Assembly (NCBI GenBank): GCA_016217775.1
Contig: JACRGG010000107.1
Span: 1-5,236 of the forward strand
Direction: 5' to 3'
DNA length: 5,236 bases
Source: Microcaldota archaeon
GTDB taxonomy: Archaea > Micrarchaeota > Micrarchaeia > Norongarragalinales > UBA97
Part shown: positions 1 through 4,076 of the stretch, in pieces
Position numbering within the stretch: position 1 is the first letter of the stretch
Layout: every line of letters starts with the position of its first letter
The notes under the pieces: generated by a model
What the model was told of the DNA's origin: nothing
Seen by the model: the letters and a program-made list of their open reading frames with translations, nothing else
Databases searched by the model: none
Position numbers and translations under genes: made by a program

Positions 1-46
1 GCCTCTCGGCACAAACGCCGAAAGGCGTTGAGGCGGAAATCCGCCG
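1..46. other. GC-rich hairpin cluster, possible end of a structured RNA
   Basis: GCCTC (1-5) pairs with GAGGC (30-34). This encloses a second stem, AACGCC (14-19) with GGCGTT (24-29), closed by a GAAA tetraloop. A competing or following hairpin is GGCGG (32-36) with CCGCC (41-45). A GNRA tetraloop on a perfect 6-bp stem inside a longer helix looks like structural RNA rather than a terminator, and no T-tract follows on the plus strand. The window edge cuts it, so strand and identity are unknown. I could not match it to RNase P, SRP or rRNA from memory. Confidence 0.3.
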
Positions 47-78
47 CAAAGTATTCCTACTAAACTCATTCATAACCT

Positions 79-110
79 AAAAAAAACTCAGAACAAAAAA
101 ACAAAACAAA
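79..110 (-). terminator. T-tract terminator of the winged-helix/RelE operon
   Basis: Read on the minus strand, the bases just after the RelE-like stop codon contain TTTTGTTTTTTT (106-95) and then TTTTTTTT (86-79). Consecutive T-tracts without a strong hairpin are the usual archaeal termination signal. The position, 11 to 42 bases past the stop, is as expected for the end of this two-gene transcript. Confidence 0.55.
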
Positions 111-120
111 GTTTACTCAA

Positions 121-462
121 CTAATCACGCAACAAAGCAATGATTTCTATTTCCGTTTGCTCTCTTTGCGGCTGTTTAAGGGCGTAAACCAGTCTCCAGT
201 ATCCCGCCAAGTCTATTTTCCACAAGTTGGTGACTTCGTACTCTAGCTGGTACTTGCGCGGAATGAGTTTTCGCGGAATTTGCTTTCCATAATCATAGTT
301 TGCCTTGAGCAACTCGATTTTCGAATCAACGGATTTGAGGAGGGTTTGGTGAAAAGAGCCGGAAATTCCTTTCTCGCGTTCTTCTCTGACGGCCTGCTGA
401 AGTTTCAGATATACTTGCTTGGCTTCGCCAAGCAGTTTTACGCTCACGCGCTTTTCAGCCAT
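121..462 (-). CDS. RelE/ParE-like type II toxin
   Basis: This 113-residue basic protein has the general make-up of RelE/ParE-superfamily toxins, which are small RNases that usually cut mRNA at the ribosome. The C-terminal half shows the diagnostic run: a strand ending in TNLWKIDL (78-85), then AGYWRLVYAL (86-95) and a final hydrophobic strand EIEIIALLRD (104-113). The N-terminal 60 residues are helical and charged, as in RelE helices 1 and 2. R90 lies in the GYWR segment where family members carry basic RNA-contacting residues, but catalysis cannot be judged without alignment. The ATG at 462 is only 3 bases past the stop codon of the upstream winged-helix gene, so the two are almost certainly cotranscribed with the DNA-binding partner first, the common antitoxin-toxin order. 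Alternative: an inactive RelE-fold protein. I am fairly sure of the fold, less sure of activity. Confidence 0.75.
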   Translation of the reverse strand: MAEKRVSVKLLGEAKQVYLKLQQAVREEREKGISGSFHQTLLKSVDSKIELLKANYDYGKQIPRKLIPRKYQLEYEVTNLWKIDLAGYWRLVYALKQPQREQTEIEIIALLRD

Positions 463-465
463 AAG

Positions 466-735
466 CTACACTTCCAAACCTGTTTGCTCGGCTTTCGCCA
501 GTTTCTTGCTTTGGTTGAAAGTCCAAATAAACCCGTTTTTCGTTTCCAAAATAACTCCGCGCTTTTCCAGGTAATCCAGTGCTACGTTTAATGTAGAGCG
601 CATTACTTTAGTGGGCAACAGTTCTATGATTTTGTTTCGGCTGACTGCAAGATCGGCTTTCTTGACTACTTCCTCAATAGCCATCACCGTCTTTAGCGTA
701 GGATAATGGACTACTTCAACCTGCATTTGACGCAT
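466..735 (-). CDS. Winged-helix DNA-binding protein, probable antitoxin to the RelE-like toxin
   Basis: An 89-residue protein starting at ATG 735. The pattern fits a small winged helix: helix 1 over TLKTVMAIEEVVKKA, helix 2 over SRNKIIELLP, recognition helix over MRSTLNVALDYLEKRG, then a beta wing VILETKNGFIWTF. A short charged tail (KKLAKAEQTGLEV) could be the toxin-contacting part. I chose ATG 735 because a GGTG ribosome-binding motif (745-742) ends 6 bases before it, the same spacing seen for the nucleotidyltransferase gene at 1928. A GTG at 744 and an ATG at 726 are in-frame alternatives, and a leaderless GTG 744 start is also compatible with the TATA box. It sits 3 bases upstream of the RelE-like gene. 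It probably represses its own promoter through the paired sites at 744-769. The antitoxin role is inferred from gene order and fold. Confidence 0.7.
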   Translation of the reverse strand: MRQMQVEVVHYPTLKTVMAIEEVVKKADLAVSRNKIIELLPTKVMRSTLNVALDYLEKRGVILETKNGFIWTFNQSKKLAKAEQTGLEV

Positions 736-741
736 ATAAAA

Positions 742-775
742 CACCCAATAAGTTTATGCCCTAATAAGTATATAA
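742..775 (-). promoter_or_regulatory. TATA box and ribosome binding site of the winged-helix/RelE operon
   Basis: On the minus strand TTATATA occupies 775-769. A start about 25 bases downstream would fall near 745, giving a leader of about 10 bases to ATG 735 or essentially none to GTG 744. GGTG (745-742) is a fair match to the archaeal Shine-Dalgarno core and lies 6 bases before ATG 735. Confidence 0.55.
744..769 (-). repeat. Paired ACTTATT-GGG direct repeats, candidate autoregulatory operator
   Basis: Minus-strand ACTTATTAGGG (769-759) is followed by ACTTATTGGG (753-744), a 16-bp period with one base of indel. The first copy abuts the TATA box and the second covers the expected transcription start, so binding there would block initiation. 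Autorepression of type II toxin-antitoxin operons through repeated sites is common; its use here is inferred. Confidence 0.4.
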
Positions 776-788
776 GGCTGTTTGTTGG

Positions 789-864
789 CTTGTCTTTATT
801 GTTGTGGTTGTCATTATCGGAGTTTATTGAGTATAAAAAAGCGAGCCAACCCGCGTTCCGGCTT
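789..864. repeat. 76-bp direct repeat, copy A
   Basis: This segment matches 2054-2129 in the same orientation at 68 of 76 positions with no gaps (offset 1,265). The last 24 bases, from AAAAAAGCGAGCC to GGCTT, are identical. Read on the minus strand, that part forms AGCC-GG-AAC-GCGG-GTT-GGCT followed by CGCTTTTTT, a terminator-like hairpin with a U-run. Read on the plus strand, GTATAAAAAAG resembles a TATA box. It lies between the end of the HEPN operon and the promoter of the winged-helix/RelE operon. Confidence 0.85.
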
Positions 865-879
865 TAGGCAATCAAATGG

Positions 880-925
880 AATAAAATAATGAGTGCAGGC
901 GCAACTGGCTTTCCGCCACTGCGCC
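880..925 (-). terminator. Stem-loop with T-rich tail after the HEPN gene
   Basis: GGCGCA (898-903) pairs with TGCGCC (920-925), and TGGC (906-909) with GCCA (915-918), around a 5-base loop. On the minus strand the stem is followed after about eight bases by the T-rich run TTATTTTATT (889-880). It lies 75 bases past the HEPN stop codon and could end that transcript, or stabilise its 3' end. The T-run is interrupted, so it is weaker than the T6 in repeat copy A just beyond. Confidence 0.4.
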
Positions 926-942
926 GAATTTCGCAAGCAAAA

Positions 943-953
943 TGCAGGGGGAG
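943..953. repeat. 11-bp copy of the tRNA-Leu 3' end
   Basis: TGCAGGGGGAG here is identical, in the same orientation, to 2684-2694, which encodes tRNA-Leu positions 63 to 73. It could be the far attachment site left when a DNA segment inserted at the tRNA gene, giving an element of about 1.74 kb with the HEPN/nucleotidyltransferase operon and the 2158-2607 gene inside. The match is short and no integrase lies inside, so it may be chance. Confidence 0.3.
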
Positions 954-999
954 CACGTCAAGGATAAAACTAGCGTCTGAAGCTTTTTGGTGAGTGCGT

Positions 1000-1398
1000 T
1001 TAAATTTTCAGGACGTTTTTTGCCATTGCAATGAATTCTTCGGTTTTTTGCACGTAGTTCTCCGCGTCTTCGAAGGAAAACGATTTTTTTCCGTAATCCG
1101 CGCCGCTTTTGTCTCGCATCGCGTCTGCCACTAGATTCTTGAATTCCTTAGCAGTTTCGGGAAGTTTTCCTTCTAGCAAAAGCTTCGCGAAAACTATGGC
1201 GGCATCATCGTGGCGAGTGGGCTTGCAGCCTATAAACTTCAGGCAAAGCGCATCGTTGGCGCGGATTATTGCATGAATTGCTTGGGCGCAGCAAACGTTT
1301 GCACTCGCATAATCGTCCTCGGCGTCAGCCAAGCCGTGTTTTGCGGAAAAAAGCCAGCTTTCAGCCTCGTGAAACGCGCGCTCGGTGGTATCGCTCAT
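1000..1398 (-). CDS. HEPN domain protein, partner of the adjacent nucleotidyltransferase
   Basis: A 132-residue, wholly helical protein with the layout of archaeal HEPN proteins that pair with minimal nucleotidyltransferases. The first helix contains AESWLFSAKHGL (12-23). A second, ANVCCAQAIHAIIRANDALC (33-52), matches the typical 'CfhaqQAaEkalKA' region in shape. The C-terminal part has MRDKSGADYG (94-103) and then FEDAENYVQKTEEFIAMAKN, like the 'aRY..y..edA...l..Ae' end of the general HEPN family. HepT-type toxins carry an R-x(4-6)-H RNase motif; here R95 is followed by Y102 with no histidine, so RNase activity is doubtful. Its ATG overlaps the upstream nucleotidyltransferase stop codon by 4 bases (ATGA), indicating translational coupling and probably equal amounts of both subunits. 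A GGAGAA lies upstream of the start. A toxin-antitoxin or defence role is known for HEPN-MNT pairs and only inferred here. Confidence 0.8.
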   Translation of the reverse strand: MSDTTERAFHEAESWLFSAKHGLADAEDDYASANVCCAQAIHAIIRANDALCLKFIGCKPTRHDDAAIVFAKLLLEGKLPETAKEFKNLVADAMRDKSGADYGKKSFSFEDAENYVQKTEEFIAMAKNVLKI

Positions 1399-1928
1399 TT
1401 TAATCGTTCTCCTTTTTTGCCGGACATGAATTCGTCAAGCTCTTTCTTTCTTGAAAAAACTATTGGAACTACTTTAGTGCCGTACTTTTCATACGCGCCG
1501 AACACTAAATCGTTTGCGTTGAATCCCTTTTCAGCCAGCAACGCAACATCAATGTCGCTTGAGAGCTTTTCCTCTCCTCTCGCCACGCTCCCAAAAAGGT
1601 AAGCTTCCCTAATGCCATTTTCTTTCGCAAGCAAAGGCCTAATCGCTTTCGCGGTGAAAACCTGCGGGCTTACGCTAAGCTTTAGCAGGGAAGAAACCGA
1701 GTCGAGGTACTCGGATTTTCTCAGCCTTACTGTGACGCTTTTCCCGACCTTTCCGGTAACAATCAGGCCTGCCGGTTCCCACCTTTTCACCATTCGCCAC
1801 GCAGAAGCAAACGGTACGCTTGCTTCCTTCGCCAGCTCGTTTATAGTGAACTGCCGGTTTGGGAACATCAGAAGCGTCTTAAGAAGCTCGCGCGAGCCAG
1901 CATATTTCACTAGTTGAATTGCATCCAC
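1395..1928 (-). CDS. Winged-helix/MNT-type nucleotidyltransferase, likely antitoxin and autoregulator
   Basis: A 177-residue protein with two parts. Residues about 10-72 form a winged helix (ELLKTLLMFPNRQFTINELA, then helix SAWRMVKRWEPAGLI and wing VTGKVGKSVTVRLR). Residues about 105-165 form a minimal nucleotidyltransferase with the pol-beta signature G113-S114-x-A-R117-G118 followed by S124-D125-x-D127, the nucleotide-binding and metal-binding residues. The strand where a third carboxylate is usual reads KVVPIVFS and has none, so catalysis may be weak or altered. In the MntA/HepT systems the MNT protein AMPylates and silences the HEPN toxin; the same is plausible here, but the winged helix adds a DNA-binding function. 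I chose GTG 1928 because AGGTG (1939-1935) stands 6 bases before it. GTG 1937, inside that motif, would add three residues. Tandem operator-like repeats lie just upstream. Confidence 0.82.
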   Translation of the reverse strand: MDAIQLVKYAGSRELLKTLLMFPNRQFTINELAKEASVPFASAWRMVKRWEPAGLIVTGKVGKSVTVRLRKSEYLDSVSSLLKLSVSPQVFTAKAIRPLLAKENGIREAYLFGSVARGEEKLSSDIDVALLAEKGFNANDLVFGAYEKYGTKVVPIVFSRKKELDEFMSGKKGERLK

Positions 1929-1938
1929 ACAAAACACC

Positions 1939-1975
1939 TATCCATAATTGAATAATATTATCCACAATTGAATAA
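1939..1975 (-). promoter_or_regulatory. Tandem operator in front of the nucleotidyltransferase/HEPN operon
   Basis: On the plus strand, TATCCATAATTGAATAA (1939-1955) and TATCCACAATTGAATAA (1959-1975) are 17-bp units differing at one position and repeated at a 20-bp period, two helical turns. Each unit is itself an imperfect palindrome, TATYCA-N4-TGRATA. The sites cover the only plausible TATA region (minus-strand GATAATATTATT, 1962-1951), so a bound winged-helix protein, most likely the product of this same operon, would block transcription. TATA placement is ambiguous. The bases between 1976 and 2053 show nothing I can assign. Confidence 0.6.
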
Positions 1976-2053
1976 AAAGCTTTCAGTCAGCAAGGCAATG
2001 CCATCAAAACAAGTTACGGCTGCAAGGATGCCTCAAAAGCTAGAAAACGCTTG

Positions 2054-2129
2054 TTTGTCCTTTTTGTTATGATTGTCATAATCGGAGTTTATCGAGTTTA
2101 AAAAAGCGAGCCAACCCGCGTTCCGGCTT
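2054..2129. repeat. 76-bp direct repeat, copy B
   Basis: Ungapped match to 789-864, 68 of 76 positions identical. The terminator-like hairpin (2109-2128) and the A6/T6 tract (2100-2105) are fully conserved; most differences fall in the first 30 bases. It starts 28 bases beyond the stop codon of the 2158-2607 gene on the minus strand, so it may terminate that gene, and it lies upstream of the nucleotidyltransferase operator. Confidence 0.85.
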
Positions 2130-2157
2130 GGAGTAAATCTATTGAATAATCAAAAGG

Positions 2158-2607
2158 CTAGTATTGGATACGTGATTTCTTAAAAAATTCTTTCCATAAT
2201 GCTATGCATTTCCGAGCTAGTTCAAGCGCGTCGTGTTTTTTTCCATTAGCTAATATTATCAATTTAGGCTTGTTAGTTAGAATATCTTGTTCGCGTAATA
2301 GCAGCACGCCTGCAAACCAGCCCGCAGTGATTTTTTTACCTTTTTTATCTCGTTCAAAAATAGATGGACTGTCAAGCATACAATGCTTGCTTTCATTACA
2401 AATGTCGCGGCAAATCTGCATTTGAACATTATTTCCGATGAACTCGTCAAGATTATTTTTGGAAGCAACTTTAGAACTGATTAGAAAATCTCGTAAGTGG
2501 TAACAATTAACACAAAACGCTAACAGAACGTCCTCTTGCTCTGCCGAACCCGTCTGACATTTTTTTAGTCTTTCGAACCAACGCTTAACGCGATTGAGCT
2601 GTTCCAA
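2158..2607 (-). CDS. Hypothetical protein with a possible HEPN-like RNase motif
   Basis: I do not recognise the exact family. The 149-residue product, read from TTG 2607, is mostly helical with FCVNCYHLRDFL (31-42) and, 25 residues on, CRDICNESKHCML (66-78). A helix with cysteine-tyrosine-histidine followed by an RD..N..KH helix recalls uncharacterised HEPN-like proteins, in which the arginine and histidine form an RNase site. The spacing R67 to H75 is longer than the canonical R-x(4-6)-H, so this is tentative. The C-terminal part has a strand pair (GWFAGVLLLREQ, KPKLIILANGKKH) and a last helix rich in lysine. The start is uncertain: no ATG is available, no good ribosome-binding site precedes TTG 2607, and the frame stays open up to 2670, encoding protein-like residues such as KITKYETAKEIGLKLSPHL. 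The gene may thus begin at a non-standard codon upstream or be 5'-truncated near the tRNA. By hand count G+C is about 38% over 2161-2580, against 59% for 2941-3120 in the SDR, which suggests separate origin. Confidence 0.6.
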   Translation of the reverse strand: MEQLNRVKRWFERLKKCQTGSAEQEDVLLAFCVNCYHLRDFLISSKVASKNNLDEFIGNNVQMQICRDICNESKHCMLDSPSIFERDKKGKKITAGWFAGVLLLREQDILTNKPKLIILANGKKHDALELARKCIALWKEFFKKSRIQY

Positions 2608-2656
2608 ATGTGGACTAAGCTTTAAACCAATTTCCTTTGCTGTTTCATATTTCGTA

Positions 2657-2667
2657 ATTTTTATCCA
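2657..2667 (-). promoter_or_regulatory. Possible TATA box for the 2158-2607 gene
   Basis: Minus-strand GGATAAAAATT runs 2667-2657. A start about 25 bases downstream would fall near 2636, inside the upstream-open part of the frame and about 30 bases before TTG 2607. This favours a start at or near 2607, but the match is only fair. Confidence 0.3.
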
Positions 2668-2674
2668 CTCTTAG

Positions 2675-2680
2675 AAAAAA
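2675..2680 (-). terminator. T6 terminator of tRNA-Leu
   Basis: The minus strand reads CTATTTTTTCTAA straight after the discriminator base at 2684. A T6 tract four bases past the mature 3' end is a typical archaeal tRNA terminator. CCA is not encoded and must be added enzymatically. Confidence 0.6.
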
Positions 2681-2698
2681 TAGTGCAGGGGGAGGGAT

Positions 2699-2735
2699 TT
2701 GTTCTCCCTAAATTTTTTTCGCTTAATTTAGGGAC
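2699..2735 (-). other. 37-nt intron in the T loop of tRNA-Leu (after position 58)
   Basis: The exon GTTC (2741-2738) pairs with intron GAAC (2704-2701) to give the 4-bp central helix. The 3-nt bulges AAG (2737-2735) and AAA (2700-2698) flank it. The inner helix is a perfect 10 bp, TCCCTAAATT (2734-2725) with AATTTAGGGA (2714-2705), closed by a 10-nt loop. Cutting after the second base of each bulge joins TTCAA to AT and restores a consensus T loop. This is textbook bulge-helix-bulge geometry at an unusual position. Confidence 0.88.
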
Positions 2736-2766
2736 TTGAACCCACGAACCCACTAAGGGAATAGAT

Positions 2767-2801
2767 TCCTCATCAATGGTTTACGGAAAGCCTGAATCGA
2801 C
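2767..2801 (-). other. 35-nt intron in the anticodon loop of tRNA-Leu (37/38)
   Basis: This is the canonical archaeal intron site. Exon CTCA (2807-2804) pairs with intron TGAG (2772-2769). The bulges are AGG (2803-2801) and GAA (2768-2766). The inner helix TCGAT (2800-2796) pairs with ATTGA (2777-2773) with one G-U. Cutting after the second base of each bulge leaves G37 joined to A38 and a 7-base anticodon loop. Confidence 0.9.
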
Positions 2802-2865
2802 CTTGAGTCTATCGCATTTGACCAGGCTTTGCTACCCCTGCACGAAAATATTTTAGTGCACGCGC

Positions 2866-2876
2866 GTAAATAAAAA
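2866..2876 (-). promoter_or_regulatory. TATA box of the tRNA-Leu gene
   Basis: Minus-strand TTTTTATTTAC lies 2876-2866, centred about 30 bases before the first tRNA base at 2841, which suits a short 5' leader removed by RNase P. It shares an 82-bp divergent intergenic region with the SDR promoter. Confidence 0.5.
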
Positions 2877-2889
2877 CCCGACTTCCAAC

Positions 2890-2900
2890 TTATTTTTAAG
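2890..2900 (+). promoter_or_regulatory. TATA box of the SDR gene, leaderless layout
   Basis: TTATTTTTAAG (about 2890-2900) is centred 28-29 bases before ATG 2924. The expected transcription start is thus at or within a few bases of the start codon, and no Shine-Dalgarno motif precedes it, so the mRNA is probably leaderless. Confidence 0.55.
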
Positions 2901-2923
2901 CACTCGTTGGATTAAACTATTTT

Positions 2924-4000
2924 ATGCTATTAGTGACAGGCGCGTTGGGGAATTTAGGCAGGGTTCTAGTGCCGATGCTGCTCTCGCGCGGGCACTTCGT
3001 GCGCGCCGTCGTCATGCCGGGCTCCAAGGGGAAAGCCAGGGAGTACTTTGCCAGCCACAAGCACTTGACTCCCGCAATGAGGAAGCAAATCCAGTTTTGG
3101 GAACTCGACTTAAGCGTTGAGAGCGCAAAAAACAAGGAGATGATGAAAAAAGCGTGTTTTCTCTGCGACACCGTCATTCACTTAGCTGGATTAGTCGATT
3201 ACTCGGTTAGCAAGAAGAAATTATTGGAAGCGAATTACTTTACTACCAAAAACCTGCTTGAGGCGGCAAGAATGGCGCGCGTGAAAAAATTCATTTACGC
3301 CTCGAGCACGTCGGTATACCGCCAACCGAAGTTTTTGCCTATTAACGAAAAGCACCCCTTCACTCCAACCAACGACTATGGAAAAACAAAAATGCTCGCC
3401 GAGCACGCGATTCAAACCTCGGGAGTGCCTTACATTATTTTGCGCTTGAGCGCGCTGTACGGCCCGACGTTCCTGCACGCTTACTCGCAGCTTTTCGAAA
3501 AAATTTTTTCAGGAAAGCAGCGAATCATCGGCGAGGGGTACAACCGCGTTACCTTCCTGCACGCCAACGATGCGGCGAGGGCATTTTTGGCCGCGTTGAA
3601 AAGCGATAGGCTCAACCAGTCTTACATCATCTGCTCGGAGGAAAAACTCACCCAGAAGCTTTGCCTGCAAACCGTGGCGGAATCCCTTGGCGTCAACCCC
3701 CCGCAAAAAACGATTTCGGTCAAAACCGCGCATTTTCTGGCGGGATTATCCTCTTGGAAGGCAAAAATGACGGGCAAGCCGCCTAAAATCACTTTCGAGG
3801 CAATCGACACTATGAGCCAAGACCGCTACTTCACCTCAAGAAAAGCCCGCTCGCGATTAAAGTGGAAGCCGTTAATCAAGTTTTCCAACGGCGCGAGGCA
3901 ACTCGCCGCAATCTGGCTGAGGCACTACAAAAGCCGGCCGCAACAGCTTCAAGAAAAGCCCGCTGGCGGCGCTCAGCCCGTTGTTGAAAAAAATCCTTAA
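2924..4000 (+). CDS. Extended SDR, NAD-dependent epimerase/dehydratase family protein
   Basis: A 358-residue extended short-chain dehydrogenase/reductase, usual length for the family. The Rossmann start is LLVTGALGNLG with the G6-x2-G9-x2-G12 dinucleotide loop. D62 follows the third strand (FWELDL), and HLAG (86-89) is the family's adenine-side motif. The catalytic set is visible: SSTSVY (127-132) supplying the serine or threonine, and Y152-x3-K156 in DYGKTK. RLSALYGP (174-181) is the typical strand after the active site. The C-terminal substrate domain (about 185-335) contains FLHANDAARAFLAAL, the usual 'hvdDva.a' element. Members convert sugar nucleotides, or oxidise sterol- or flavonol-like substrates; the sequence from CDTVIHLAGLVDYS onward recalls the 3-beta-hydroxysteroid dehydrogenase-like branch, but the substrate cannot be assigned. 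A lysine/proline/glutamine-rich tail (334-358) is extra and probably disordered. No signal peptide. It stands alone, divergent from the tRNA. Confidence 0.9.
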   Translation: MLLVTGALGNLGRVLVPMLLSRGHFVRAVVMPGSKGKAREYFASHKHLTPAMRKQIQFWELDLSVESAKNKEMMKKACFLCDTVIHLAGLVDYSVSKKKLLEANYFTTKNLLEAARMARVKKFIYASSTSVYRQPKFLPINEKHPFTPTNDYGKTKMLAEHAIQTSGVPYIILRLSALYGPTFLHAYSQLFEKIFSGKQRIIGEGYNRVTFLHANDAARAFLAALKSDRLNQSYIICSEEKLTQKLCLQTVAESLGVNPPQKTISVKTAHFLAGLSSWKAKMTGKPPKITFEAIDTMSQDRYFTSRKARSRLKWKPLIKFSNGARQLAAIWLRHYKSRPQQLQEKPAGGAQPVVEKNP

Positions 4001-4030
4001 AAATCAGGGAATGAACTTGGCTTAAGTTAT

Positions 4031-4073
4031 AGCAAACCAAGAACGTCTTCCGGCATTTTTCTTGGTTTGCTTT
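4031..4073 (+). terminator. 13-bp perfect hairpin after the SDR gene
   Basis: AGCAAACCAAGAA (4031-4043) is exactly complementary to TTCTTGGTTTGCT (4059-4071), with a 15-base loop and a short TTT at the end. It starts 30 bases after the SDR stop codon and probably marks or protects its mRNA 3' end. The T-run is short for a terminator, so transcript stabilisation is equally possible. Confidence 0.5.
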
Positions 4074-4076
4074 ACT

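Larger units (their letters stand above)
2684..2841 (-). tRNA. tRNA-Leu (anticodon CAA) with two introns
   Basis: Reading leftward: acceptor GCAGGGG (2841-2835) pairs with CCCCTGC (2691-2685), and A73 is at 2684. The D stem GCA/TGC (2832-2830, 2816-2814) encloses a loop with the conserved GG (2823, 2822). The anticodon stem ATAGA (2812-2808) pairs with TCTAT (2765-2761). The loop is CTCAAG plus A2766, with anticodon CAA at 2805-2803. The 15-base variable arm has CCC/GGG, as class II tRNA-Leu requires. The T arm is GTGGG (2745-2741), loop TTCAA then AT, and CCCTC (2696-2692). Removing 2767-2801 and 2699-2735 leaves 86 nt in three exons of 40, 31 and 15 nt. The T loop is intact (TTCAAAT) only after the second intron is removed. 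One oddity is a U50-U64 mismatch in the T stem. The anticodon decodes the UUG codon. Confidence 0.92.

Noticed and set aside
280..591. Plus-strand open frame over the RelE-like and winged-helix genes
   Set aside because: It is antisense to two genes with recognisable folds and shared operon spacing; its own translation shows no family pattern.
841..864. Integron-type attC recombination site in the 76-bp repeat
   Set aside because: The AAC...GTT pairing inside the repeat looked suggestive, but the RYYYAAC and GTRRRRY-type core boxes are not met and no integrase is present.
1210..1917. Plus-strand open frames (1210-1602 and 1612-1917) across the HEPN/nucleotidyltransferase operon
   Set aside because: They mirror coding sequence with clear HEPN and GSxARG/SDxD motifs; no promoter or ribosome binding site.
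1980..2040. Box C/D small RNA on the minus strand
   Set aside because: TGATGG and CTGA are present but box C is imperfect, the spacing is short and there is no terminal stem.
2917..3810. Minus-strand open frames inside the SDR gene
   Set aside because: The plus frame carries the full set of SDR motifs; the antisense frames are arginine- or serine-rich low-information translations.
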